A stretch of 64,000 nucleotides of DNA from Cryomorpha sp963836915 (GTDB taxonomy: Bacteria; Bacteroidota; Bacteroidia; Flavobacteriales_D; Cryomorphaceae). A program made the translations under genes and the position numbers. The notes under the pieces are model-generated. The model saw nothing but the letters and a program-made list of their open reading frames with translations. It did not search any database and was not told the origin of the DNA. Below, in pieces: positions 35,602 to 44,615 of this stretch (position 1 is its first letter; every line of letters starts with the position of its first letter). The stretch lies in assembly GCA_963836915.1 (NCBI GenBank), contig CAWILH010000002.1, forward strand, positions 1,984,001 to 2,048,000, given 5' to 3'.

Positions 35602-37359
35602 ATGTCCTCTGAACGTTTCCAAGCAGCACCAGTTGTCGTTTTTGCATACAATCGACCCAATCACCTGCAAATGTGTCTTAATAATTTGAATAAGAACGAA
35701 CTAGCAGAAAATACGCACTTATTCATTTACGTTGATGGTTGTAAAAGTGAAGCAGACAAAGAATCCAACGAAGCAGTTATAGAAATAGCAAACAGTTTTC
35801 AATGGGTAGGATTAGGCAAAGATGTTATTCTGAGAAATTCAAATTTTGGTTTGGCTCAAAATATAGTTGAAGGTGTTACATGGATTATCCAAAAGTATGG
35901 AAAAGTAATTGTTGTTGAGGATGATATTGAGGCTTCTCATGGCTTTTTGAAATACATGAATGATGCTTTAGTTTTATATCAAGATAAGCCAGAGGTTATG
36001 CACATTAATGGATATCTTCCGGAAACTCGATTTCAGAATTTCTTGCCTGAGACATTTTTTTCAAGGTTTATGAATTGTTGGGGTTGGGCTACCTGGGCTG
36101 GCAGATGGAAGAACTTTAGCCATGATTCGAAAAATCTTTTGAAAGAACTCAGAGCAGCACCAGACTACAATTTATGGAATTTTAATAACGCTGTTAACTT
36201 TGAACAACAACTTGAAGCGAACATTTCGAAGCAAATAATTACATGGGCCGTTCATTGGAATGTTACCGTTTTTTTAAATCATGGATTATGCTTGACACCC
36301 GGTAAGTCGATGGTCAGAAATGTTGGAACAGATGGCAGTGGAGTACATTACAATAAAGTGTCAATTTCGCAAGAAAAGACAGACATTGAAGATCTTGCCA
36401 ACAACTGTCATCTGACACAGATGGCAATTAAAGAGAGCAAGCGAGGAAGGATTTACCTTACTCTTTTTTATGGCTTAGGAAGAGCTCCAAAAAACCTAAG
36501 TTTGTTAAAGTTTTTAATTAGAAATTTTTTGAATTCAAGGAAATTCCAAATGAAAAAAATCATTTCAAGTACACTTAAAAGAAAAGGATACAGCATCATT
36601 AGAAATGAAGCGCTAGCAGATCTGCAAAATATTGAGCGCAAGCAACTTGAATTATTTAAAGAGTTTTACTTTTTGTGTCAGGATATTAAATTTTCTTCGC
36701 TACCTTCTAAATTATCTACAAACGTGGCTGAAGCGCTTCAAAACTTGATTGGGACTTCTCCTTATGAGGGACTTGCCATATTGAACTCACTCTATCAAAC
36801 AAAAAGTATTGAAGGAGATGTTTGTGAATTTGGAATCGCTCAAGGAGCAACGTCAAGGTTGCTAGGGGCCTTTCTCCTTGATGAGGATCTTAAGAAAAGA
36901 CTTGTACTTGTTGATTCTTTCGAAGGATTATCGAACCCTACCTCCGAAGACGAATTAAAAGATGATATTTTTAATTTTGGCAATATGGCTGATTATGCAG
37001 GCAGTATGGCGTATCCATCCAGTGTAGCCCTTACAAAGCTCGAAAAAATTAAGTTTCCAAAAGAGCAGTTAAATATCATACCTGGGTTTATACAAGACAG
37101 TATAAATACTAAAGAATATCCCGAAAGCGTATCATTTGCATATGTCGATTTTGATCTCTTTAAACCGATTCAAATTGCTTTGGCATATTTAAATAAGGTT
37201 GTCCAACCTAGAGGTGTTATTATCGTTGATGATTATGATTTCTTCTCAACAGGAGCAAAGAAAGCTGTGGATTTGTTCATGATGGAACACGGGTCTTCCT
37301 ACAAAATAGAAATTCCTGAAAAGTCGCTAGGTCACTTTTGTGTCATAATAAAAAGGTGA
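35602..37359 (+). CDS. Fusion of GT2 glycosyltransferase and TylF-type methyltransferase
   Basis: The N-terminal half (about residues 1-330) is a GT2-like domain: VVVFAYNRPNHLQMCL, IYVDG and VVEDDIEASHGFLKYMN, the last carrying the metal-binding acidic triplet, then NCWGWATWAGRW. The C-terminal half (about 350-585) is a TylF/macrocin-O-methyltransferase-like SAM domain: GDVCEFGIAQGATSRLLGAFL, LVDSFEGL and FAYVDFDLFKP...GGVIIVDDYDF-type segments. The frame shows no break between them. The protein probably adds a sugar and methylates it or the chain end. I take ATG at 35602; an ATG at 35575 is in frame and would overlap the previous gene by 23 bases. Confidence 0.85.
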   Translation: MSSERFQAAPVVVFAYNRPNHLQMCLNNLNKNELAENTHLFIYVDGCKSEADKESNEAVIEIANSFQWVGLGKDVILRNSNFGLAQNIVEGVTWIIQKYGKVIVVEDDIEASHGFLKYMNDALVLYQDKPEVMHINGYLPETRFQNFLPETFFSRFMNCWGWATWAGRWKNFSHDSKNLLKELRAAPDYNLWNFNNAVNFEQQLEANISKQIITWAVHWNVTVFLNHGLCLTPGKSMVRNVGTDGSGVHYNKVSISQEKTDIEDLANNCHLTQMAIKESKRGRIYLTLFYGLGRAPKNLSLLKFLIRNFLNSRKFQMKKIISSTLKRKGYSIIRNEALADLQNIERKQLELFKEFYFLCQDIKFSSLPSKLSTNVAEALQNLIGTSPYEGLAILNSLYQTKSIEGDVCEFGIAQGATSRLLGAFLLDEDLKKRLVLVDSFEGLSNPTSEDELKDDIFNFGNMADYAGSMAYPSSVALTKLEKIKFPKEQLNIIPGFIQDSINTKEYPESVSFAYVDFDLFKPIQIALAYLNKVVQPRGVIIVDDYDFFSTGAKKAVDLFMMEHGSSYKIEIPEKSLGHFCVIIKR

Positions 37360-37481
37360 TTTCGAAAAACACCTAAAAATTGGCCTTTTTGAAAATACGG
37401 TTTAATTAGCACTTACAATGATAGTTGCCCTAAAATTTGCAAAGGCGACATAGTGCTAGTCTTTTCTTTTAGATTTGCCTT

Positions 37482-38300
37482 GTGGAATATAAAATCATCC
37501 CTCCATCGAAAACCAGCTTGGATCTTAAAGAACTCTGGAACTACCGTGAGCTATTCTATTTCTTCACTTGGAGAGATATTAAAGTGAAATACAAGCAAAC
37601 CTTTTTAGGCTTTGCTTGGGCCATTCTTCAACCTTTGGTCTTAATGGTTATTTTTTCGCTTTTCTTCGGGCGGGCTCTGAAGGTGCCTAGCGATGGAATT
37701 CCCTATCCACTCTTTTCTTTTTCAGGACTTATGTTGTGGAATGTTTTTTCCTCTGGCTTAAGCGGTGCCGGAAACTCAATGGTCTCAAATGCCAACATTA
37801 TCAAGAAGATTTACTTTCCGAGATTGATTATTCCCATGAGCTCAATCTTGGTGGCGGTTTTTGATTTCTTAATGGCTTTTCTCGTGTATTTGGGGATTGT
37901 ATTCTATTATGATTATGGCCTAAGCTGGGAGTTGCTCTATGTCCTTCCCTTGAGTTTAATCTTGACCGTCATTGCTACATTTGGGCTTGGTACCTTAATT
38001 GCCGCTTTAAATGTGAAGTATCGAGATTTCCGTTATATACTTCCTTTTTTAATCCAAACGTTACTTTTTCTTACTCCCGTGATTTATCCAACTTCCATGC
38101 TTGGAGACTACCCGTGGTTGATAAAGGTTTTGGCCATTAATCCCATGTATGCGCCTATTACTCTCTTACGAAATGCACTGGTAGATTATCCGCTTGACAT
38201 TTCTTTGGTCGCGATGAGTTCCCTTTCAGGTTTTATGGTTTTGTTAGGGGGTATCTTTTATTTTCGAAAAACCGAGTCCTATTTTGCCGATCTTGCCTAA
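37482..38300 (+). CDS. wzm: ABC-2 type polysaccharide export permease (Wzm-like)
   Basis: The 272-residue protein has six membrane spans and the family N-terminus (LDLKELWNYRELFYFFTWRDIKVKYKQTFLGFAWAI). It also has NIIKKIYFPRLIIP and LTPVIYP with NPMYAPITLLRNAL. Such permeases export O-antigen, teichoic acid or capsule across the inner membrane together with an ATPase encoded next. The start is GTG at 37482, four bases after a TAGATTTG that matches the -7 consensus. Since the N-terminus is family-typical, I keep the GTG and regard the box as coincidental or as serving a nearly leaderless message. Confidence 0.92.
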   Translation: MEYKIIPPSKTSLDLKELWNYRELFYFFTWRDIKVKYKQTFLGFAWAILQPLVLMVIFSLFFGRALKVPSDGIPYPLFSFSGLMLWNVFSSGLSGAGNSMVSNANIIKKIYFPRLIIPMSSILVAVFDFLMAFLVYLGIVFYYDYGLSWELLYVLPLSLILTVIATFGLGTLIAALNVKYRDFRYILPFLIQTLLFLTPVIYPTSMLGDYPWLIKVLAINPMYAPITLLRNALVDYPLDISLVAMSSLSGFMVLLGGIFYFRKTESYFADLA

Positions 38301-38351
38301 CCCTTTGTCAGTTTTGACTTGTATTCATTCCCATCTCCTAAATTCGCGCTC

Positions 38352-39560
38352 ATGAAACCCGTATTGGAGGTAAATGGTCTATGGAAACAATATACTCGCC
38401 AAGCTCGAAAAGATGCTGTTACTAGCCTCAGTGAAGAATTTGCGCGCTTGTTTCAACCAACAAAGAATAAAGAAGATTTCTGGGCCTTACAGGATATTAG
38501 TTTTTCATTAGAAGCAGGAGAAAGTTTGGCGATTATTGGCCACAATGGTGCTGGAAAGTCTACCCTACTTAAAATCTTGTCGCGAATTACACCTCCTAGC
38601 CGTGGCGAAATTGTATTACGTGGTCGCCTTGCCAGCCTCTTAGAGGTAGGCACCGGTTTCCATTCTGAACTAACAGGCAGGGAAAACATTTACTTAAATG
38701 GATCGATTTTGGGACTGCCTCGGGCAGATATCAACCGAAAATTTGATGAAATCATAGATTTCTCAGGTGTGGAAAATTTTTTAGATACCCCCCTAAAGCA
38801 CTACTCTTCCGGCATGCAACTGCGGCTTGCATTTTCCGTCGCAGCTCACCTTGAACCTGAAATATTGGTTATTGACGAAGTATTAGCCGTGGGAGATACA
38901 AGTTTTCAGCAAAAATGTATCGACAAGATGTCTGAAGTTGCCAATAGTGGTAGAACAATTCTTTTCGTAAGTCATAATCTACCTGCAATACGAAAACTTT
39001 GCAAGACGGCCATACTTTTAGAAAATGGTAAGAAAATAAGCAGTGGACCTACAACCGAAGTAATTGAAACTTACTTATCATCAGAAACATCTTTGATTGA
39101 TCAGCGCCATATTGATTTGACAGGAGCTAACCGAAGTAATTACGGCACTAAATTATCTTTCTCAGCAGTAGAGATCGCAGGTGACCTGAGACCTGAATCT
39201 GAAGTGCGTTTTGAATATCAACTCAGATCAACAGAATCGTCTGCATATAACAACCTCCTGCTAGCTATGGTCATCAGGGATAAAGAGCATAATATCGTTT
39301 ATCATTTGAGCAACATGTTTTTGGGCATGAATGAGTTAAATTTTGAAGAAGGCCGAAAGTATTGCTTCATTCTACCAACCTTACGGCTGAAAAAAGGAAG
39401 ATATTCCGTAGGCCTTTTCCTTCGAGCGGGAACGGATATAATGGATTGGCCTACAAACGCTTTCAGTTTCGAAGTAATGGATGGAAATGCTTACAATTTT
39501 GGCAGTAGTGATGTGATTCAAGGAATAGTGCAACCGGAATTCAAATTTGAGGTAGAATGA
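38352..39560 (+). CDS. wzt: ABC transporter ATPase for polysaccharide export (Wzt-like) with C-terminal glycan-binding domain
   Basis: The 402-residue protein has Walker A GHNGAGKS (about 63-70), signature YSSGMQLRL, Walker B ILVIDEVLAVGD and the switch histidine in FVSHN. After residue 250 comes a Wzt C-terminal beta-sandwich domain, which in O-antigen exporters recognises the chain's terminal modification. Finding that domain together with methyltransferases in the locus fits export of a capped glycan. ATG at 38352 is chosen over an in-frame TTG 11 codons earlier. It overlaps the FkbM gene by four bases. Confidence 0.93.
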   Translation: MKPVLEVNGLWKQYTRQARKDAVTSLSEEFARLFQPTKNKEDFWALQDISFSLEAGESLAIIGHNGAGKSTLLKILSRITPPSRGEIVLRGRLASLLEVGTGFHSELTGRENIYLNGSILGLPRADINRKFDEIIDFSGVENFLDTPLKHYSSGMQLRLAFSVAAHLEPEILVIDEVLAVGDTSFQQKCIDKMSEVANSGRTILFVSHNLPAIRKLCKTAILLENGKKISSGPTTEVIETYLSSETSLIDQRHIDLTGANRSNYGTKLSFSAVEIAGDLRPESEVRFEYQLRSTESSAYNNLLLAMVIRDKEHNIVYHLSNMFLGMNELNFEEGRKYCFILPTLRLKKGRYSVGLFLRAGTDIMDWPTNAFSFEVMDGNAYNFGSSDVIQGIVQPEFKFEVE

Positions 39561-40246
39561 AATCGTTTCTAAAGTCCTTAATTCCTAAAAGAGTTAAGGA
39601 ATCACTTGCGTATTTCCCAGGGAAGGAATTTTCCTCCATCTCGTTTTCCCAAGAAGGGGAAGATATGCTGCTGCATAGAATATTTGAAAGGCAAGAAAAA
39701 GGCCTATACGTGGATATTGGGGCCCACCATCCTTTTAGATTTTCCAATACCTACAAATTATACCAAAGAGGTTGGACAGGACTTTGCATAGATCCCAACC
39801 CTGATGTCAAAAAGATTTTTAATGAGTACCGACCCAAAGATGTTTTTCTTGAAATGGGAGTTGCATCTCAAGAGCAAAAATTAAGGTATTATCGCTACAA
39901 ACATCCCGCAAATAACACTTGCGATGAAGAATTGGTTAAACAGCGTCAAAGAGTTAAACCGGTTGATGCTATTGAAATTGAAGTGAAACCCCTCAGGGAT
40001 CTATTGCCTTCTTTATTAGCACCTGCTCAAACCATTGATTTGATGTCAATCGACGTTGAAGGCTTTGATTACGATGTGCTGACTTCTAATGATTGGGATG
40101 TTTTTCATCCTGAATGGCTTGTCGTGGAGTGTGCGCACGAAAGTATCGATGATCTAATCAAATCAGATATACATAATTATTTGGTTACCAAGGATTATAA
40201 ACTAGTGTCTAAATTGTACAAATCTTGCTTTTATAAGAGATGCTAA
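39557..40246 (+). CDS. FkbM-family SAM-dependent methyltransferase
   Basis: The 229-residue protein has SFSQEGEDMLLHRIF, a YVDIGAHHPFRFSNTYKLY SAM motif, LCIDPNPDV and an IDLMSIDVEGFDYDVL motif, the diagnostic FkbM set. Members methylate sugar hydroxyls in polysaccharides and glycopeptides. It is coupled to the ABC ATPase gene by an ATGA overlap. It may therefore add the terminal methyl group that such exporters sense; this is inferred. Confidence 0.9.
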   Translation: MKSFLKSLIPKRVKESLAYFPGKEFSSISFSQEGEDMLLHRIFERQEKGLYVDIGAHHPFRFSNTYKLYQRGWTGLCIDPNPDVKKIFNEYRPKDVFLEMGVASQEQKLRYYRYKHPANNTCDEELVKQRQRVKPVDAIEIEVKPLRDLLPSLLAPAQTIDLMSIDVEGFDYDVLTSNDWDVFHPEWLVVECAHESIDDLIKSDIHNYLVTKDYKLVSKLYKSCFYKRC

Positions 40247-40869
40247 TTTCGCACAGTAAAAAGTTCATCTTTATTCACAACTATAAAACTGCCGGCACGA
40301 GCATCAAAACCGTGTTGACGCCATTTGCCGATTATTCGAATAAATCCAGAAATCCACTGAAGAGAATCAAATATCTACGTGGTATATATCCATCATTTTT
40401 TTCAAGGTCATTACCTGCACATTCAAAAGCTTCAGAGATTAAGCAAGAACTAGGGGAAAGCTACGAGAAGTATTTCTCATTCGCTTTTATAAGAAACCCT
40501 TGGGACTGGCAGGTATCATTATATATGTATATGCTTAAAAATACATCTCATCATCAGCATTCCTTTATTAAACAAATGGATGGGTTTGATCAGTATATTC
40601 GGTGGAGATGTGAACATGAAGTAAGGTTGCAAGCAGATTTTGTTTGCGACAAGAGCGGTACCCTGCTCGTAAATTATATCGGTAGATTTGAACATCTTCA
40701 AAAATCAATCGATACGATATGTCGAAATATTGGTATCCCCCTAGCTAAGCTACCTCATAAAAATCGATCGAATGAGGGCTCTTACAAGCAATTCTATTCG
40801 AACGAAACAATTCAACTCGTTCGTAAGTCCTTTGAACTAGATATCGAACTGTTCGGATATGAATTCTAA
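40240..40869 (+). CDS. Sulfotransferase-family protein
   Basis: The 209-residue product has the 5'-phosphosulfate-binding loop KFIFIHNYKTAGTSI at its start and the 3'-phosphate-binding region FAFIRNPWDWQVSLY. Both belong to the Gal/GalNAc/heparan sulfotransferase type that uses PAPS. It would sulfate a glycan hydroxyl. Sulfation of polysaccharide is plausible for an aquatic bacterium. It overlaps the FkbM gene by seven bases and the next GT2 gene by 11 bases. Confidence 0.87.
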   Translation: MLISHSKKFIFIHNYKTAGTSIKTVLTPFADYSNKSRNPLKRIKYLRGIYPSFFSRSLPAHSKASEIKQELGESYEKYFSFAFIRNPWDWQVSLYMYMLKNTSHHQHSFIKQMDGFDQYIRWRCEHEVRLQADFVCDKSGTLLVNYIGRFEHLQKSIDTICRNIGIPLAKLPHKNRSNEGSYKQFYSNETIQLVRKSFELDIELFGYEF

Positions 40870-41707
40870 GCGTCTGTCAATAATTATCCCATCATTAAAT
40901 CCGGGCGAAAAGCTAAGGGAATGTTTAAAATCGGTATTTTCATTTGACCATTCACTTTTTTATGTGATCCTTCAAGATGGGATGAGCAGGGACAGCTCAG
41001 TGTCCCAAGCAGAGAGAGCCTATCCACAGCTCATTATTTATTGTGAAAATGATCATGGCGTTTATGATGCAATGAATCGGGCATTGGATAAGGTTAGAAC
41101 GGAATATGTTTACTTTTTAGGCTCGGATGACTACCTACTTCCTGAATTTGGTAATATTCTCGAATGCATTAAAAAAACCAATAAAGATTTAATCTACGCA
41201 AATGTATTCCTTTCAAAATCTAAGAAGGAATTTGACGGTTTTTATGACTACAACAAGTTGTCCCAGTATAACTTTTCACACCAAGCCGCTATATATCGAA
41301 AATCAGTACTTGATGAGTTGGGATGCTTTGATTGCCGCTACAATATCTTTGCTGATTATGCTCTAAACTTGGCCATCTTTGGTGCAAAGAGATACTCAAC
41401 GCAATATGTAGATTTATGCATTGCTTCATTTTCTGAAGAGGGTATAAGCAGTACAGGAAATACTTCTATCGTTGACCCGATCTTTTCATATGACAAACCT
41501 TCATTGATAGAGAGCGGCGAGCTTTTTAATCCCAATATTCAGGGCTATCATCATGCACTGCTTAAAAGGGCTGAAGTACAATTCTCGCGACAGGAATTTT
41601 TTGGAGCTTTCTTAACAATCCTAAAACGCGCTCGCGTTCAAAATGAGATAGGAGCGAACATGAGGTTTTATTTCGGATCTATCAAACAAAGCCTGTTCAA
41701 AGGATAA
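40859..41707 (+). CDS. GT2-family glycosyltransferase
   Basis: The 282-residue protein starts LSIIIPSLNPGEKLRECLKSV and has LQDGMSRD, then ENDHGVYDAMNRALDKVRTEYVYFLGSDDYLL, which carries the acidic metal-binding motif of GT-A enzymes. A Gly-Val-Tyr-Asp-Ala-Met-Asn segment of this kind is typical of WcaE-like colanic-acid-type transferases. Donor and acceptor sugars cannot be deduced. It overlaps the sulfotransferase gene and is two bases from the next GT2 gene. Confidence 0.9.
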   Translation: MNSKRLSIIIPSLNPGEKLRECLKSVFSFDHSLFYVILQDGMSRDSSVSQAERAYPQLIIYCENDHGVYDAMNRALDKVRTEYVYFLGSDDYLLPEFGNILECIKKTNKDLIYANVFLSKSKKEFDGFYDYNKLSQYNFSHQAAIYRKSVLDELGCFDCRYNIFADYALNLAIFGAKRYSTQYVDLCIASFSEEGISSTGNTSIVDPIFSYDKPSLIESGELFNPNIQGYHHALLKRAEVQFSRQEFFGAFLTILKRARVQNEIGANMRFYFGSIKQSLFKG

Positions 41708-41709
41708 AT

Positions 41710-42642
41710 ATGCTTGTTTCTGTTATCATTGTCCATTACAAAACCCCCGAACTAACGGCCCAGTGCCTTGATCATATTTATAAGGCATCCTTACGGGACG
41801 ATCAGGTTGAGGTCATTATTGTGGACAATGATTCCCAAGACGAAGCCGGCTTCGCACTCACGCGGGACTTTCCTCAAATAAAATGGATTGAAAGCCCTGA
41901 GAATATCGGTTTTGGTAGAGCAAATAACTTAGGTGTCGAAGTGGCATCAGGAGCGTACATTTTGCTGCTTAACTCCGACGTTATTTTAAATTCTAGCACC
42001 TTACATCTCTGCTTAAACCATGCTCAAAGAATTCCGAATCTGGGAGTCCTGGGATGCCAATTACTCAATGAAGACGAAACGAACCAAAAATCTGTATGGC
42101 ACCATGTCGGAGACTTTACCTATCTCTGGAAACAAAACTTGCTATTGCAGAAACTCTGGCCGCTGGCAGACAAGGAAATAAAAGGAATTGGTGGAGCATT
42201 TATGCTTATACCTAAAAAAGTGCTAGATCAAGTCGGTGGCTTTGACCCTGATTTCTTCATGTATTCTGAAGAATTGGAATTGTGTCATAGAATACGAAAG
42301 GCCCGTTTCGAATTAGTGTTTTACCCTGAAGCAAGCGCTATCCATCTGGACGGGGGCAGCGGAGAGGGTACATCATGGTCTCAGCGCCACAAGCACCTCT
42401 CAAATGCACTCCTGTATTATAAAATCAAAGGCTTTTTTGGATATCTCCTATTCTTAGTTTTCAGAATTTGCAACACCGCCATGAACTTCGCTTCTATGTG
42501 GTTTATAGACAAGCAATATCGCAAAGCTTTCTGGAATGTTGAGTATTACTTCTATGCCAACTTTGCTCGCTACCTCACGATTCCCTTTCTTTATAGCCTC
42601 AAAACGGGTAATGGAAAACGGCAACTAAGGCTGTCCCGATAA
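41710..42642 (+). CDS. GT2-family glycosyltransferase, rhamnosyltransferase-like
   Basis: The 310-residue enzyme has VSVIIVHYKTPELTAQCL, VIIVDNDSQD, ENIGFGRANNLGVEVASGAYILLLNSDV and FDPDFFMYSEELELCHRIRKA, the pattern of WbbL-type rhamnosyl- and related transferases. The C-terminus has one hydrophobic stretch (about residues 245-270). It probably extends the O-chain on the cytoplasmic face. It sits tightly between GT2 genes, two bases after one and four before the next. Confidence 0.9.
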   Translation: MLVSVIIVHYKTPELTAQCLDHIYKASLRDDQVEVIIVDNDSQDEAGFALTRDFPQIKWIESPENIGFGRANNLGVEVASGAYILLLNSDVILNSSTLHLCLNHAQRIPNLGVLGCQLLNEDETNQKSVWHHVGDFTYLWKQNLLLQKLWPLADKEIKGIGGAFMLIPKKVLDQVGGFDPDFFMYSEELELCHRIRKARFELVFYPEASAIHLDGGSGEGTSWSQRHKHLSNALLYYKIKGFFGYLLFLVFRICNTAMNFASMWFIDKQYRKAFWNVEYYFYANFARYLTIPFLYSLKTGNGKRQLRLSR

Positions 42643-42646
42643 GCAC

Positions 42647-43603
42647 ATGGCCAACCAATCTTTAAAGCCATTAAAGGAATTGAGCTTCACAGACCAGCCG
42701 GTGCTGGTAAGCGTGGCCATGATTGCCTACAATGTAGACAATTACATTGTGGAAGGCATCGAGAGCATTCTGGCCCAGAAAGTGAATTTCAGGGTGGAAC
42801 TTTTGATTGGAGAAGATTGCAGCACAGACAATACGCGCGACATTGTGCTGAAATATCAAGAAGAATACCCAACAATTATTAAAGTCTTACCACACCCAAA
42901 AAACATTGGTCTAACTCCAAATTTTGTAGAAACAATTAACGCTTGCACGGGAGTTTGGGTGGCTTTATGCGATGGTGATGATTTTTGGACAGACAATCTA
43001 AAATTAGACAAACAGGTTAGGTTTCTTACACATCATCCACATCATGCTGGTGCGGCTCACCAGTCTTTTAAAATTTACACTATTCAAAATAGACAACCGG
43101 TGCTTTTTGGAGCAAGAGTTGAACTAGACTATGAATTCGAAGACATGCTGTCGCATCGAAAATTTCATACTTCCAGTTTTATTTTTAAGCGGCAAATATG
43201 GACAAGGTATAACGGGATTCCAATAAACATCTCTTCAAATGAACGGGCATTATTTCCCTTGGTAGCCTTGGATGGTCCTATCTGGTATACTCCTGACAAC
43301 ATGTGTGTTTACAGAATCACAGGCACAGGCTTAACGTCCAGAGTGGATTATACAGAATTAAAGACTGATTTAATGATGATTCCTTGGATTCAGGGAATCA
43401 GTCCAAACACCAGAATTGCAAAATTCAGAGCATTTCTGCATCAATGTGTGTACAATTACGGTTCAAAACCTGTTCCTTTAGGTCCATTATTAACGCACTA
43501 CCTTGCCTTCGTATATTTCTCTTTCGGATATTTCCCGAATAATTTCGGAGACATTCGATGGGGGACGGTATTTTTTCTTAGAAGATTTAGACAATTGTTT
43601 TAA
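42647..43603 (+). CDS. GT2-family glycosyltransferase
   Basis: The 318-residue protein has VLVSVAMIAYNVDNYIVEGIESILAQ, LLIGEDCSTDNTRDIV and WVALCDGDDFWTDNLKLDKQV, a standard GT-A donor site. The first part, to about base 42870, is less AT-rich than the remainder. C-terminal residues contain an aromatic-rich, partly hydrophobic tail. It follows the preceding GT2 gene by four bases. The sugar is unknown. Confidence 0.88.
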   Translation: MANQSLKPLKELSFTDQPVLVSVAMIAYNVDNYIVEGIESILAQKVNFRVELLIGEDCSTDNTRDIVLKYQEEYPTIIKVLPHPKNIGLTPNFVETINACTGVWVALCDGDDFWTDNLKLDKQVRFLTHHPHHAGAAHQSFKIYTIQNRQPVLFGARVELDYEFEDMLSHRKFHTSSFIFKRQIWTRYNGIPINISSNERALFPLVALDGPIWYTPDNMCVYRITGTGLTSRVDYTELKTDLMMIPWIQGISPNTRIAKFRAFLHQCVYNYGSKPVPLGPLLTHYLAFVYFSFGYFPNNFGDIRWGTVFFLRRFRQLF

Positions 43604-43616
43604 TTGACCTCAAATA

Positions 43617-44597
43617 ATGGAGAAGCTAGTATTTAAGAGCTATAACGACCTTATTGAAGATGTAAAAACAAGCATACCCAACCTTCATGCTCATAGTTTC
43701 GATCTCATTGTAGGAATACCAAGAAGCGGCATGATTCCGGCTTATGTTATTTCAGCATTCCTAAATGCCGATTGCACAGACTTGGAAAACTTCATCGCCA
43801 ACAGGCCGATTCAAAGAGGTATCACAAGAAAAACAAGGAAACCAGTTAATTTTCCCAGTGAAGCAACGAGCGTATTACTAGTAGACGACAGCATTTATTC
43901 TGGAGAATCATTGCGTCTGGCAGTTTCAAAAATTCCTGAAGCATACCGTAAAAACCTAAAAACACTTGTGGTATATGGTTCCGGACCGGGAATTAAATCA
44001 GTTGACATTTGCATTCAAGAATTAAATGGCCGTAAACTTTTTGAATGGGGCATTTTCCACAACAAACTGATTCCAAAGACATGTATCGATATGGATGGTG
44101 TACTTTGTGAAGATTGTACCATTGACGACAATGATGATGGAGAGAACTATTTAAAATTCATTAGAAATGCAAATCCCTTGTATAAACCTACAGAGAAGGT
44201 GTATGCAATTGTTTCGAATCGCCTAGAAAAGTACAGGGAAGAAACGGAAAGATGGCTTTCAATAAACGGAATTGAATACGGCAAGTTAGTATTGCTCGAT
44301 TTGCCAAATAAGGCCGAAAGGGTTAAAATAGACGCCGGGACAGATCACAAAGGCTTTTATTTTAAAAATGCATCTGAATCGGAACTTTTTATTGAAAGCT
44401 CTTTCAATCAGTCTTTGAGTATAAGCAGAGTGTCGGGAAAACCAGTTTATTGCGTGGACCGAAGTTTGTTCATCGAACCCACGATGGCTGATCAACTCCT
44501 GAACAATCACAAAGGCCTTTTAAAAACCAAATACCTGAGAGCAAAACACTTAATTAAATCCCTTTTAGTAAATAGAAATAATTATGCGAAGCATTAA
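43617..44597 (+). CDS. Fusion of phosphoribosyltransferase-like and HAD-like domains
   Basis: The 326-residue protein combines two domains. Residues about 1-150 are a type I phosphoribosyltransferase fold: LIVGIPRSGMIPA and the PRPP loop VLLVDDSIYSGESL (about 86-99), with both consecutive aspartates. Residues about 153-300 look like a HAD phosphatase domain: CIDMDGVLCED at 156-166 carries the nucleophile Asp158 and acid/base Asp160, and AIVSNR is a motif II candidate. It lies among glycosyltransferases, so transfer of a phosphoribosyl unit to a carrier followed by dephosphorylation, giving a ribofuranose residue, is an attractive guess. Its reaction is not known to me. Confidence 0.8.
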   Translation: MEKLVFKSYNDLIEDVKTSIPNLHAHSFDLIVGIPRSGMIPAYVISAFLNADCTDLENFIANRPIQRGITRKTRKPVNFPSEATSVLLVDDSIYSGESLRLAVSKIPEAYRKNLKTLVVYGSGPGIKSVDICIQELNGRKLFEWGIFHNKLIPKTCIDMDGVLCEDCTIDDNDDGENYLKFIRNANPLYKPTEKVYAIVSNRLEKYREETERWLSINGIEYGKLVLLDLPNKAERVKIDAGTDHKGFYFKNASESELFIESSFNQSLSISRVSGKPVYCVDRSLFIEPTMADQLLNNHKGLLKTKYLRAKHLIKSLLVNRNNYAKH

Positions 44598-44615
44598 ATC
44601 TACTTTTAGATTTGT

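Noticed and set aside
37470..37477. TAGATTTG as the promoter of the wzm-wzt genes
   Set aside because: It lies four bases before the GTG start, which would put the transcript start inside the gene. It is mentioned in the gene entry but not listed as a promoter.
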